In this document: piece by piece, positions 55,662 to 64,000 of the stretch
Position numbering within the stretch: the first letter of the stretch is position 1
How the letters are laid out: each line of letters opens with the position of its first letter
Source of the DNA: Paenibacillus montaniterrae
GTDB taxonomy: Bacteria > Bacillota > Bacilli > Paenibacillales > Paenibacillaceae
NCBI RefSeq assembly: GCF_018403185.1
Contig: NZ_BOSE01000004.1
Location: 186,001-250,000 of the forward strand
Length of the DNA: 64,000 nt
Direction of reading: 5' to 3'
Notes under the pieces: model-generated
What the model saw: only the letters and a program-made list of their open reading frames with translations
The model's database searches: none
What the model was told of the DNA's origin: nothing
Made by a program: the position numbers and the translations under genes

Positions 55662-58607
55662 CTACACATTAAGCCAAGGCTTGCCGCCTCTTTGCTTTTT
55701 GCCTGGATTTTTTGCAGAGCGAATGTTTACTTTTTTACCGCCACGTTTGCCCTTGACAGAGGCTGGCGCTAATTTATTTGCAGACTCGTTCATTCCGACA
55801 AATTTGTTGGCAGATTCATTCATCGTCGCATATTTATTAGCTGACTGATTCATAGGCGCATACATATTGGCCTGTGGTCCGCCACAGCCGCAGTCGGCAT
55901 TCCATTGATTGTATGCAGGCATTACTGGTGCTGCATTCATTGGAGGATACATTGCCGATTGTGCAGTAATAGGATTTGCATTCATTGCTCCCATCGTATT
56001 GCCGGACATATTCATCGGCTGGGCATAGCCCCAATTCGCCCCGTTAGGATACGTTGAATTGCCGTAGCCGTAATAATATGGCACATTGCCATAGGACGAA
56101 TATGCTGCTGGCTTTTGATTGGCTGCATAGGCAGATGTGTTGGCTGCGTAGTAAGGATACGTTACATTGGCATTTGTTTTATAAGAATATGGCTCTACCT
56201 CTGAAGGAAGCGGCTTATAGCCGGCATAGCCTTTATTTTCAAAAGGAGCTACTTTATTAGCCGCTGGTGCTATTTTGTTCGAAATTGGCATTTCGTATGA
56301 CAATGGAGCCACTTTGTTCGCTGCTGGCGCTATTTTGTTCGAAATTGGCATTTCGTATGACAGTGGAGCCACTTTGTTTGCTGCTGGCGCTATTTTGTTT
56401 GCAACAGATTGCACCTTGGTTGTAGATAGAGGTGCTATTTTGTTCGAATAAGCAGCATAGTTTTCCGTTGCGTACGGGGCAACTTTATTGGAATAAGCCG
56501 AAGCATTCCCAGTTGCATAAGGCGCTACATTGTTCGAATAGGCAGATGCATTCCCTGTAGCGTATGGCGCTACATTGTTCGAATAGGCAGATGTGTTCCC
56601 TGTGGCATAAGGTGCTACATTGTTCGAGTACGCGGATGTATTTCCTGTGGCATAAGGTGCTACATTATTCGAATAGGCGGATGTGTTCCCTGTGGCATAA
56701 GGTGCTACATTGTTCGAGTACGCGGATGTATTTCCTGTTGTCAATGGCGCTACATTGTTCGAGTACGCGGATGTATTTCCTGTTGTCAATGGCGCTACAT
56801 TGTTCGAGTACGCGGATGTATTTCCTGTGGCGTATGGCGCTACATTATTCGAATAGGCGGATGTATTTCCTGTGGCGTATGGCGCTACATTGTTCGAGTA
56901 TGCAGATGTGTTCCCTGTTGTCAATGGCGCTACATTGTTCGAGTATGCAGATGTATTTCCTGTGGCGTATGGCGCTACATTGTTCGAGTATGCAGATGTA
57001 TTTCCTGTTGTCAATGGCGCTACATTGTTTGAATACACGGACGCGTTTCCGTTTGACTGTGGCATCATTTTGTTCGCCGCCTCAACTTTCGTCGCCTGTG
57101 GCATAATTTTGTTCGCTGCTTCTACTTTAGTAGCTTGCGGCATAATTTTATTCGCCGCCTCTACCTTTGAAGCTTGCGGCATTATTTTGTTTGCCGCCTC
57201 AACTTTCGTTGCTAGCGGAGCTACATTGTTCGAATAGGCTGCTGCATTGTTAGCCGTTGCTTGCGGCATGATCTTATTCGCTTGCGCTTCCACCTTCGTC
57301 GCTTGTGGCATTACTTTATTCGCTTGCGCTTCAACTTTCGTTGCCTGCGGTATTACTTTGTTCGCTTGCGCTTCAACTTTCGTTGCCTGCGGCATCACTT
57401 TGTTCGCTTGCGCTTCCACCTTCGTCGCCTGCGGCATTACTTTGTTCGCCTGCGCTTCCACCTTCGTCGCTTGCGGCATTACTTTGTTCGCTTGCGCTTC
57501 CACCTTCGTCGCTTGCGGCATTACTTTATTCGCTTGCGCTTCAACTTTTGTCGCTTGCGGCATCACTTTGTTCGCCTGCGCTTCAACCTTCGTCGCTTGC
57601 GGCATTACTTTGTTCGCTTGCGCTTCTACTTTTGCTGCTTGCGGCGTAATTTTAGCAGGTAAGGTTTCTGCTTTAGCTTGAGCTGTAGGTGCAATTTGTA
57701 CCTTTATTGGAGCTGTTCCTTTTACATTCGTATTGCTTTTAGCAATAACGCCAGTATTCTTCTTGCCAAATGCGGTTGCATTGGATGCAGCATTAGCAGC
57801 AGCCAAATTAGCACTTACATTATGCGGCACATTGATTACTTGACCTGGTGTTAATTGATCGGGATTGCTTAACTGGCTGTTGGCAGCAACAATCGCATCA
57901 AGTGATACATTCCATGCTTGTGAAAGCTTCCATAGCGTATCTCCTGGCTGAACGGTATAGCCTTGACTAATTCCAAAGCCAGCATTGTTTTGTGCAGTTA
58001 CAGACTTCGGAACAAGAAGATTCATTCCAGCCTGCATTTGATTAGGATCTCCGATACTTGGATTCAATGCCATCAAATCCTCCTGACTGATTCCGCTGTT
58101 TGCAGCAATTCCATTAATTGTCTCGCCTGGCGATACTGTATGAAGCTGTAAGCCTGGCATCAATTGCTCAACCACAGAGCTAGTGGCTGATGCAGAAATT
58201 TCAGGCTGTGACGTAAATAGTGAAGGGATCGATGTAGCATGTGCAGAGGCAGCAGGCGTTGCAGAATGTCCACCGTGTTTTGGGATGTTGACGATTTCTC
58301 CGACCATTAATACATTTGGATTTTTGATATGCTGATTCGCTGCTGTCAGCTCTGCCAAGGAAACGCCCCACTCTTGTGAAAGCTTCCACATGGTATCGCC
58401 AGATTTTACAACATGCTGATGTATGATTTCATGATGGGATGATCCGCCATGGTGGCCTGATGAGGACGGTATTTTAATTTTTGTTCCAATTTGCAGGTTG
58501 TAAGGGTCTAAACCGTGATTATAATTTAAAATCTGGTCGACGGTGACATGATATTTCTGGGCAATATGATACAAGGTATCGCCTTGTTTAATAATGTGTA
58601 TCTTCAC
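55662..58607 (-). CDS. safA: SafA-like spore coat protein with four LysM domains and tandem repeats
   Basis: A 981-residue protein. LysM domains lie at about 1-46 (MKIHIIKQGDTLYHIAQKYH), 64-110 (VVKSGDTMWKLSQEWGVSL), 155-201 (TVSPGETINGIAANSGIS) and 217-263 (YTVQPGDTLWKLSQAWNVSL). Then come a repeat region: nine 14-residue units (ATKVEAQANKVMPQ), four 13-residue units (ATKVEAANKIMPQ), about thirteen 15-residue units (TGNTSAYSNNVAPYA) and three 20-residue units (NKIAPAANKVAPLSYEMPIS). A Tyr/Asn/Pro-rich tail with CGCGG and a basic end follow. SafA organises the inner coat by binding cortex. Position between pheA and bofC fits SafA; the repeat region is not conserved in kind. Confidence 0.85.
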   Translation of the reverse strand: MKIHIIKQGDTLYHIAQKYHVTVDQILNYNHGLDPYNLQIGTKIKIPSSSGHHGGSSHHEIIHQHVVKSGDTMWKLSQEWGVSLAELTAANQHIKNPNVLMVGEIVNIPKHGGHSATPAASAHATSIPSLFTSQPEISASATSSVVEQLMPGLQLHTVSPGETINGIAANSGISQEDLMALNPSIGDPNQMQAGMNLLVPKSVTAQNNAGFGISQGYTVQPGDTLWKLSQAWNVSLDAIVAANSQLSNPDQLTPGQVINVPHNVSANLAAANAASNATAFGKKNTGVIAKSNTNVKGTAPIKVQIAPTAQAKAETLPAKITPQAAKVEAQANKVMPQATKVEAQANKVMPQATKVEAQANKVMPQATKVEAQANKVMPQATKVEAQANKVMPQATKVEAQANKVMPQATKVEAQANKVIPQATKVEAQANKVMPQATKVEAQANKIMPQATANNAAAYSNNVAPLATKVEAANKIMPQASKVEAANKIMPQATKVEAANKIMPQATKVEAANKMMPQSNGNASVYSNNVAPLTTGNTSAYSNNVAPYATGNTSAYSNNVAPLTTGNTSAYSNNVAPYATGNTSAYSNNVAPYATGNTSAYSNNVAPLTTGNTSAYSNNVAPLTTGNTSAYSNNVAPYATGNTSAYSNNVAPYATGNTSAYSNNVAPYATGNTSAYSNNVAPYATGNASAYSNNVAPYATGNASAYSNKVAPYATENYAAYSNKIAPLSTTKVQSVANKIAPAANKVAPLSYEMPISNKIAPAANKVAPLSYEMPISNKIAPAANKVAPFENKGYAGYKPLPSEVEPYSYKTNANVTYPYYAANTSAYAANQKPAAYSSYGNVPYYYGYGNSTYPNGANWGYAQPMNMSGNTMGAMNANPITAQSAMYPPMNAAPVMPAYNQWNADCGCGGPQANMYAPMNQSANKYATMNESANKFVGMNESANKLAPASVKGKRGGKKVNIRSAKNPGKKQRGGKPWLNV
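56250..56420 (-). repeat. 60-bp intragenic tandem repeat (about three copies)
   Basis: Three near-identical units encoding NKIAPAANKVAPLSYEMPIS within the SafA-like gene; adjacent copies differ at only a few positions. Confidence 0.8.
56460..57045 (-). repeat. 45-bp intragenic tandem repeat (about thirteen copies)
   Basis: Units encoding a 15-residue Tyr/Asn/Pro motif. Two subtypes alternate (APYATGN and APLTTGN). Many copies are almost identical in DNA, suggesting recent expansion or gene conversion. Confidence 0.88.
57262..57640 (-). repeat. 42-bp intragenic tandem repeat (nine copies)
   Basis: Units encoding ATKVEAQANKVMPQ with rare changes (VIPQ, KIMPQ, and AAK at the first). A related 39-bp version encoding ATKVEAANKIMPQ occurs at about 57060-57215. 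Confidence 0.88.
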
Positions 58608-58747
58608 CTATTGATTCCTCCTATACAAGATGTACTTCTCATACGGGCATTTGCCGTATTTAGTCTATACATCCTATGCAGCAAGTAGGCAGTCGTCACC
58701 ATAAAATGAAAAAAACTTTGCATGACCAGGCCCATTAATTGGGTAAT

Positions 58748-58773
58748 AGCCTGCCAGACAGCATTGGCAGGCT
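58748..58773. other. Inverted repeat upstream of the SafA-like gene
   Basis: AGCCTGCCA and TGGCAGGCT (9 bp each) flank GACAGCAT in the 293-bp gap between pheA and the SafA-like gene. It has no T-run. It may be an operator or an RNA hairpin in the safA leader. Confidence 0.5.
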
Positions 58774-58861
58774 GTGCAGATTGCTTTTTCAAGCTGAATC
58801 ATGCTGCGCAGACAGACTCGTCTGGATAGGCTTTTGCACTCCTTTTTGTGGAACAAAATGT

Positions 58862-58898
58862 TAAAAAGCCTCCCGCATCTTTCGATGGGAAGGCCTTT
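58862..58898 (-). terminator. Terminator after pheA
   Basis: A GC-rich imperfect hairpin (GCCT..CATC with GATG..AGGC) with CTTTTTAA on the minus strand, directly after the pheA stop. Confidence 0.75.
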
Positions 58899-58900
58899 AC

Positions 58901-59794
58901 TCAATACATCTGCTGCTCAGTTATTAGCTGGTCGTATGTAAAGCACGGGTAGCTGCCAAGTACACGAACATGACAGCCAATCGCTGTAATTTCTTCTAAC
59001 GCCAGCTGCAGCAGCCGTTCATTCAATGAATATTTAATTTCAATATAAAAATAGTAGCTGCCGAGCTTCTTTTTCGTCGGTCTGGACTCTATTCTGGTCA
59101 GGTTGATTCTGCGCCATGCAAATGCCGACAGCACCTGATGCAGCGCACCGGGAAAATCCTCCGGCAATGTAACTAATATGCTTGTACGCATCTGAGCAGT
59201 CTCTCTGCCCGTATACGGTTTGTTTCCGACAAGGAAAAAGCGAGTGTAGTTGTTTTGGTGATCGGTCACTGACTCGACTAATACATCCAATCCATTGTTG
59301 ACAGCAGCTGTCTTCGTCCCGATTGCAAATACGCCTTGTTCAGGCAAATCTCTTACAATTCTTACAGACTCTGCGGTGCTGCTAACATGCTCCTTCTCGA
59401 CATCCTCCGGTAAATACTCTCGAATAAATTTCAAGCATTGCGACATCGCTACAGGATGACTAATAATTTTTTTTACACGCGAAAAATCATACTCTCCATG
59501 CTCATTAACCAGCTCTGAGCGCCGCCCGATCAAATTTTGGTTGGACGGATAAATCCATTCTGCCTGGATAGGCAAATCTACTTCATGCACTAACCAATCC
59601 ATATGCAAGCTTACGGAACCATCTATTGTATTTTCAATCGGAATAACGCTGTATTGGCTTATATCGTTTGCTGTTGACAAAAACACATCAGAAATTAAAC
59701 GATGATGCTTGTATTGTACATCCTCCTGTTGAAAAAACAGCCTCGCAGCTTCATCCGATACTGATCCCGCTGGCAGCAATGCTACTGTTACCAT
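58901..59794 (-). CDS. pheA: Prephenate dehydratase
   Basis: A 297-residue enzyme converting prephenate to phenylpyruvate for phenylalanine synthesis. It has ALLPAGSVSDEAARLFFQQE at the N-terminus, the catalytic TRFFLVG near residue 170, and a C-terminal ACT domain (INLTRIESRPTKKKLGSYYF) for phenylalanine feedback. The ATG start overlaps the thrB stop (TGATG), so translation is coupled. Confidence 0.96.
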   Translation of the reverse strand: MVTVALLPAGSVSDEAARLFFQQEDVQYKHHRLISDVFLSTANDISQYSVIPIENTIDGSVSLHMDWLVHEVDLPIQAEWIYPSNQNLIGRRSELVNEHGEYDFSRVKKIISHPVAMSQCLKFIREYLPEDVEKEHVSSTAESVRIVRDLPEQGVFAIGTKTAAVNNGLDVLVESVTDHQNNYTRFFLVGNKPYTGRETAQMRTSILVTLPEDFPGALHQVLSAFAWRRINLTRIESRPTKKKLGSYYFYIEIKYSLNERLLQLALEEITAIGCHVRVLGSYPCFTYDQLITEQQMY

Positions 59795-60777
59795 CAGCAA
59801 TCGTCTCCTTTTATCAATTCCATAAACGGCAAATCCCGCACAACCTGCTCTTCTTTGTAAATTACACGCGCGCCAAATTGATCAGGAGCAAGTGTCATTG
59901 TCGTCGCAGCAATTCCTTCACTGCTCATCGTATCTACCATAAATTGCTGCAGCTGAGCCTTTTGCTCGCTATGGCAATCAATAAAGGCAATTAAAGTAGG
60001 GCCTGCACCGCTTAAAGCAGCCCCTAATGCGCCATGATGGACGGCCTGCTCTAATATATAGCTCATTCCAGGGATTAAGGATGCCCGATAAGGCTGATGA
60101 ATGCGATCCTGAATCGCTGATCGGATCAACTGCAGCTGACCGCTCGCCAGCGCTGCGACCAGCAATGAGCTGCGCCCGATATTGAACACGACGTCGGATT
60201 TAGAATATTGCTCGGGCAAAGCATGTCTTGCTTTTTCCGTAGATAATTGAAAATCCGGAATAATAACGATTGTTTCAAGTGCTTGTGGCGGTGTAATTTT
60301 AACGTAGGGAGCTGCAACACCATCCCAAGAGGAAACGATAATTCCTCCGAACAAGGAGGCTCCTACGTTGTCTGGATGCCCCTCCAGCTCGGTTGCCATT
60401 TGAAACAGCTCTTCTTGAGCGAAAACGCCGCCCAGCATTTCATTAGCAGCAACAAGCGCACCTACAATGGCAGAAGCACTGCTGCCCAATCCTCTTGTTA
60501 ATGGAATATCACTGTACATACTTATTTTCAAAGGCTGCTCGGCCAGTCCTGCCTTGGCAAAAACGCGCTGAGCAACCTGATATACTAAATTGCTGGAGTC
60601 TGTAGGCAATTCGTCCATGCCTGCTCCATAAAGCTTTACTTCCGTCTCATTTGCTACCGAGAGCTCAAGCCAGGCATACAAGGAAAGAGCCATGCCAAGC
60701 GCATCGAAGCCTGGACCGAGATTGGCTGTGCTGGCTGGAATTTTTACGACTACTGTTTCATTTGTAATTTTATTCAT
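59794..60777 (-). CDS. thrB: Homoserine kinase
   Basis: A 327-residue GHMP kinase that phosphorylates homoserine in threonine synthesis. It has VVKIPASTANLGPGFDALG, the ATP loop PLTRGLGSSASAIVGA and the C-terminal GAALSGAGPTLIAF. It is 4 bp after hom. No thrC gene lies in the window, so threonine synthase is encoded elsewhere. Confidence 0.96.
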   Translation of the reverse strand: MNKITNETVVVKIPASTANLGPGFDALGMALSLYAWLELSVANETEVKLYGAGMDELPTDSSNLVYQVAQRVFAKAGLAEQPLKISMYSDIPLTRGLGSSASAIVGALVAANEMLGGVFAQEELFQMATELEGHPDNVGASLFGGIIVSSWDGVAAPYVKITPPQALETIVIIPDFQLSTEKARHALPEQYSKSDVVFNIGRSSLLVAALASGQLQLIRSAIQDRIHQPYRASLIPGMSYILEQAVHHGALGAALSGAGPTLIAFIDCHSEQKAQLQQFMVDTMSSEGIAATTMTLAPDQFGARVIYKEEQVVRDLPFMELIKGDDC

Positions 60778-60781
60778 GTCC

Positions 60782-62068
60782 CTATCCTTCTACCCGATAT
60801 ACGCTTTTTACTTGATGAATAACGTCCATGCCTTTAAATCTGTCCAGCAGGCTCTGAATTGCTGCCTTGCTCGCATCATGTGTAATGACGATAATTTCCG
60901 CAGTGTTGGAGCTAGGATTTGCCTGCTGCAGCACAGACTCCAGGCTGATCTCGTATTTAGCCAGCTCTTGTGTAATTTGCGCCAATACTCCAGCGCGATC
61001 GGCTACTTCAAGCAGCAGAAAATATTTAGAAGAAATTTGGTCGTCTGTCTTCAGTACAGTTTGCTTAAATGCGGAATTTATACGCTTGCCGCTAATGCCA
61101 AGCTTCATATTTTTGCTAACCGCAACCAAATCAGCAACAACTGAGGTTGCAGTTGGCAGCTCGCCAGCGCCGGCACCGTAGAACATCGTTTCGCCGACTG
61201 CCTCTCCTGTAACGAGCACAGCATTAAACACGCCATTGACAGAAGCAATTGGATGCGAATTTTTAACCATAGTCGGCTGAACGGACACACTAATTTGATT
61301 TTCATCGCATTGTGCGATCCCTAACAGCTTAAGCTGATAGCCAAGGCGCTTCGCATACTGAATATCCTCTTTCGTAACGTTGGAAATGCCTTGTACCGAA
61401 ACATCCTGCAAATCAACGCTTGTATGAAAGCCTAGACGAGCTAATATGACCATTTTGCGTGCAGCATCCAGGCCCTCAACATCGCTTGTCGGATCTGCTT
61501 CAGCGTAGCCAAGCTGCTGCGCTTCCTTCAGCACATCGGCGTAAGAAGCGCCTTCCTGCGTCATTTTCGTTAAAATATAATTTGTCGTGCCGTTGACAAT
61601 TCCCATAATTTTCGTAATACGATCCGATGAGAAGCCATCGACCAGCGTCCGAAGAATTGGGATGCCTCCTGCAACGCTCGCTTCATAATAAATATCAGAG
61701 CCATGCTGCTGGGCGATTTCAAGCAGCTCTCCGCCATACAAAGCCATTAGATCCTTGTTGGCAGTTACGACATGCTTGCCTAGCTTAAGCGCTTCGACGA
61801 TGTACTCCTTGGTCGCAGTTGTACCGCCCATCACCTCTATAATAACATCGATTTCGGGATGGCGAATAACTTCCCACGCATCATCAGTCAGCTTGCTTGC
61901 TGCAACAGAAATGTTGCGCGCTTTATTCACATTAGACACGACGATCTTTTCGATTTCAATCGCGCTGCCAATCTGATTTTTCAAATCATCCTGATGATTC
62001 TCGACAATGCGCACAACACCGGTACCGACCGTCCCTAACCCCAATAACCCAACTTTAATCGGCTTCAT
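60782..62068 (-). CDS. hom: Homoserine dehydrogenase
   Basis: A 428-residue enzyme for the third step from aspartate to threonine and methionine. It has NAD(P)-binding VGLLGLGTVGTGVVRIVE, the signature VNGTTNYILTKM and ADPTSDVEGLDAARK, plus a C-terminal ACT domain (LLLEVADRAGVLAQITQELA) for feedback control. It starts 30 bp after pheB with a GGAGGG site. Confidence 0.97.
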   Translation of the reverse strand: MKPIKVGLLGLGTVGTGVVRIVENHQDDLKNQIGSAIEIEKIVVSNVNKARNISVAASKLTDDAWEVIRHPEIDVIIEVMGGTTATKEYIVEALKLGKHVVTANKDLMALYGGELLEIAQQHGSDIYYEASVAGGIPILRTLVDGFSSDRITKIMGIVNGTTNYILTKMTQEGASYADVLKEAQQLGYAEADPTSDVEGLDAARKMVILARLGFHTSVDLQDVSVQGISNVTKEDIQYAKRLGYQLKLLGIAQCDENQISVSVQPTMVKNSHPIASVNGVFNAVLVTGEAVGETMFYGAGAGELPTATSVVADLVAVSKNMKLGISGKRINSAFKQTVLKTDDQISSKYFLLLEVADRAGVLAQITQELAKYEISLESVLQQANPSSNTAEIIVITHDASKAAIQSLLDRFKGMDVIHQVKSVYRVEG

Positions 62069-62098
62069 CTCTTTCCCTCCATATCAATCTATCTATCG

Positions 62099-62536
62099 TT
62101 ATCCTTGAGCAATAACTGCCGCACGCCGCACTCCAGACTGAGCCTTTAGCAGCTGAAGAAAAGGCTCAAGCTCCATATCCAGCATGGAAACATCGACCGA
62201 CAGCACAACGTTGGCATAGCCTTGCAAAGGAATACTCTGATTCATCGTCAGCACATTTCCTTCATGCATCGCAATAATAGCTAGTACATTAGACAATACA
62301 CCAGAACGATGCTCCAAGTCCATGGCAATTGTCGCAATATGCTCCCTGGAAATTTCAGTAAGTGCATAGACGCCATCCTTATACTTGTAAAACGCGCTGC
62401 GGCTCAAGCCTACATGCTCCACCGCTTCATTAATCGTTTGCGCCTTGCCGCTTTTTAATATTTCCTTTGCCTGAATTGTTTTAACAATCGCCTCAGGCAA
62501 AATATCCTCACGGACGACATAAAATCGAGCCGCCAT
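62099..62536 (-). CDS. pheB: ACT domain protein, UPF0735 (PheB)
   Basis: A 145-residue protein with an N-terminal helix-turn-helix-like part (AARFYVVREDILPEAIVKT, VEHVGLSRSAFYKYKDGVYA) and a C-terminal ACT domain (TIAMDLEHRSGVLSNVLAII). B. subtilis PheB lies between obg and pheA and may regulate aromatic metabolism. The chosen ATG (MAARFYV) has AGGAGG 7 nt upstream. It leads the pheB-hom-thrB-pheA operon. Confidence 0.93.
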   Translation of the reverse strand: MAARFYVVREDILPEAIVKTIQAKEILKSGKAQTINEAVEHVGLSRSAFYKYKDGVYALTEISREHIATIAMDLEHRSGVLSNVLAIIAMHEGNVLTMNQSIPLQGYANVVLSVDVSMLDMELEPFLQLLKAQSGVRRAAVIAQG

Positions 62537-62562
62537 TATTTGTCCTCCTACAAAAGACATAT

Positions 62563-62579
62563 GTTCACTTATAGTGGAC
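62563..62579. promoter_or_regulatory. Inverted repeat at the pheB transcription start
   Basis: GTTCACT and AGTGGAC flank TAT (one mismatch), directly downstream of the -10 box. It could be an operator or a 5' mRNA hairpin. Confidence 0.45.
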
Positions 62580-62608
62580 ATTATATCGAATCCCCGCTCT
62601 ATTTTCAA
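62580..62608 (-). promoter_or_regulatory. Consensus sigma-A promoter of pheB-hom-thrB-pheA
   Basis: TTGAAA (62603-62608), a 17-bp spacer and TATAAT (62580-62585) on the minus strand, 44 bp before the pheB ATG. Confidence 0.85.
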
Positions 62609-62635
62609 TAGGCTTATACGAAATATAAAACAAAA

Positions 62636-62664
62636 AAGACGACTGCAGTTTTCTACAATCGTCA
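62636..62664 (-). terminator. Terminator after obgE
   Basis: GACGA pairs with TCGTC with a short internal stem, followed by TTTTTTG on the minus strand. Confidence 0.7.
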
Positions 62665-62676
62665 GTTTCTATGCCT

Positions 62677-64000
62677 TTAATCATAAGGGTTATAATCAGA
62701 GCCTTCAAAAAACTCAAACGAAAAGTCGCCGATTCGTACGGTATCACCGTCTCTTGCTCCGCGTTTTCGCAATGCTTCGTCTACACCCATTTTACGCAGC
62801 ATACGAGCAAAGCGCATAACTGCATCATAGCTGTTCAAATTAAAGCGCTGCATGTAGCGTTCAATTTCTTCGCTTTCCACGACATAATCCTCATTGTCAC
62901 GCGAAATTTTAAAGCTCGCTTCCTTTTTGCCCTCGTATTTGAATACTTTGCGTTCAGCTTGCTCGCTTGCAGTCAAATCCTGCTCCTCAGCTTCCGCCAG
63001 CTGCTGCTCAACCTGATCCAGTACGTCTGCCGCCTTGTAGATCAGCTCATTAATTCCTTCCTTGGTAAGCGAGGAAATTTGCATAATGATATGCTCTTTG
63101 TCGCCGTCAAATTGTTTAAGCTGCTCAAGAAAGACAGGCAAATTTTGCTCAGCCTCGGCCATGTCCATCTTGTTAGCCGCAATAATTTGCGGACGTTCAG
63201 CAAGCTTCTCATTATACAGTCGCAGCTCGTTGTTGATTTTGACCCAATCGTCGAACGGGTCGCGTCCATCCGTTGCTGCCATATCAATCACATGGATAAT
63301 AACCTTGGTCCGCTCGACATGGCGCAAAAACTCATGACCAAGCCCAACGCCTTCATGAGCACCTTCAATCAGCCCTGGCAAATCGGCCATTACATAGCTG
63401 CGTCCGTCGCCTACGTCCACCACACCGAGATTGGGTGAAATGGTCGTAAAATGATACGCGCCTATTTTAGGTCTCGCGCCTGATACAACAGACAACAGTG
63501 TTGATTTGCCAACGCTCGGGAATCCTACCAGACCAACATCCGCCATTACTTTAAGCTCAAGCGTTACCCAGCGTTCTTCCCCGGCCTCGCCGTTTTCAGC
63601 GATATAAGGGGCTGGATTAGTCGGCGTTGCAAAGCGCATGTTGCCGCGACCACCACGGCCGCCTTTGGCGATGACAACCTCTTGTCCGTGCCGCGTCAAA
63701 TCAGCAAGCACTTCACCAGTATCATCATCGGTGACAATCGTTCCTGGCGGAATCCGCACGATCAAATCATCCGCCGATGCTCCATGCATGCCCTTTACCT
63801 TGCCGCGCTCACCGCGCTCTGCCTTAAAATGCTTCTGATAGCGAAAATCCATCAGCGTGCGCAAACCTTCGTCAACGCGGAATATTAAATCTCCGCCTTT
63901 TCCGCCATCGCCGCCGAAAGGGCCACCGTTCTCTACATATTTCTCACGACGAAACGAAATTAACCCGTCGCCGCCGTCGCCGCCTTTTACAAATATTTTT
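62677..64000 (-). CDS. obgE: GTPase Obg (5' end outside the window)
   Basis: A ribosome-associated GTPase linked to sporulation and stress signalling. The N-terminal glycine-rich Obg fold is visible ([19 protein letters not shown], then [13 protein letters not shown]). The G domain follows with P-loop [12 protein letters not shown]3 DLPGLIEG, G4 ANKMDM and G5 QISSLT. An OCT domain ([20 protein letters not shown]) ends the protein. The frame runs off the right edge; judging by relatives, only about six to eight N-terminal residues are missing. Confidence 0.97.
   Translation of the reverse strand, partial: KIFVKGGDGGDGLISFRREKYVENGGPFGGDGGKGGDLIFRVDEGLRTLMDFRYQKHFKAERGERGKVKGMHGASADDLIVRIPPGTIVTDDDTGEVLADLTRHGQEVVIAKGGRGGRGNMRFATPTNPAPYIAENGEAGEERWVTLELKVMADVGLVGFPSVGKSTLLSVVSGARPKIGAYHFTTISPNLGVVDVGDGRSYVMADLPGLIEGAHEGVGLGHEFLRHVERTKVIIHVIDMAATDGRDPFDDWVKINNELRLYNEKLAERPQIIAANKMDMAEAEQNLPVFLEQLKQFDGDKEHIIMQISSLTKEGINELIYKAADVLDQVEQQLAEAEEQDLTASEQAERKVFKYEGKKEASFKISRDNEDYVVESEEIERYMQRFNLNSYDAVMRFARMLRKMGVDEALRKRGARDGDTVRIGDFSFEFFEGSDYNPYD

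Noticed and set aside
56564..57681. Long plus-strand open frames opposite the SafA-like gene
   Set aside because: They arise because tandem repeats of a multiple of three keep antisense frames open; they have Cys/Leu-rich periodic translations and no start signals.

Overview
The window looks like a chromosomal segment of a spore-forming member of the Bacillota, most likely Paenibacillus or a close relative. Three things point there. It carries sporulation genes (SpoVB, a SpoIID/LytB protein, BofC, a SafA-like LysM coat protein). Its gene order follows the obg-to-yrrO part of the Bacillus subtilis map: obgE, pheB, hom, thrB, pheA, safA, bofC, ruvCAB, queA, tgt, yajC, comN, secDF, recJ, apt, relA, dtd, hisS, aspS, tcdA, rarA, cymR, cysteine desulfurase, mnmA, alaS, ireB, ruvX, DUF1292, mltG, trhP1, trhP2. 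It also has features Bacillus lacks: a ruvC gene and separate secD and secF genes. No rRNA or tRNA gene was recognised.

Layout, left to right (most genes are on the minus strand). 88-7763: a chemoreceptor with a consensus promoter and cre-like boxes, then the trhP2/trhP1 tRNA hydroxylation pair, mltG, two tandem DUF1292 genes, ruvX and an IreB-family gene. 7810-14489: alaS with its T-box leader, an AI-2E-type permease, a zinc ribbon protein, a PRC-barrel protein, a cysteine desulfurase and CymR. 14635-28325: a stretch interrupting the expected rarA-cymR neighbourhood, with mnmA on the plus strand, a CBS-domain membrane protein, a CopC/CopD-like pair, an AraC/ABC-transporter/GH31 glycoside-utilisation cluster and an AAA+ ATPase/TPR pair. 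28387-43717: rarA, a methyltransferase, tcdA, aspS, hisS (T-box leader), dtd, rel, apt, recJ, a stand-alone CDF-type C-terminal domain, secF, secD and comN. 43897-50344: repeats, spoVB, a DUF421 protein, a TIGR04086-like membrane protein, yajC, tgt and queA. 50348-64000: SpoIID/LytB, ruvB-ruvA-ruvC, bofC, the large repeat-bearing SafA-like gene, pheA-thrB-hom-pheB, and obgE, which runs off the right edge.

Many genes serve decoding: alaS, hisS, aspS, dtd, trhP1/2 (U34 hydroxylation), mnmA plus its sulfur donor (s2U34), queA/tgt (queuosine) and tcdA (ct6A37). Others serve recombination (ruvABC, ruvX, recJ, rarA), Sec translocation (secD, secF, yajC) and sporulation.

The most unusual content is non-coding. 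Five intergenic loci (3774-4254, 14635-14746, 19166-19686, 43897-44557, 47152-47321) carry copies of two structured repeat families, here called R1 and R2. R2 is about 170 bp, has terminal inverted repeats, and has internal stems whose sequences differ between copies while pairing is largely kept (three sequence solutions for each of two internal helices), around nearly invariant loop and flank sequences. R1 is a nested palindrome of about 130 bp. Three loci keep the same composite order R1-R2a-R2b. None encodes a transposase or a convincing protein. This looks like a dispersed element selected for RNA or single-stranded DNA structure.
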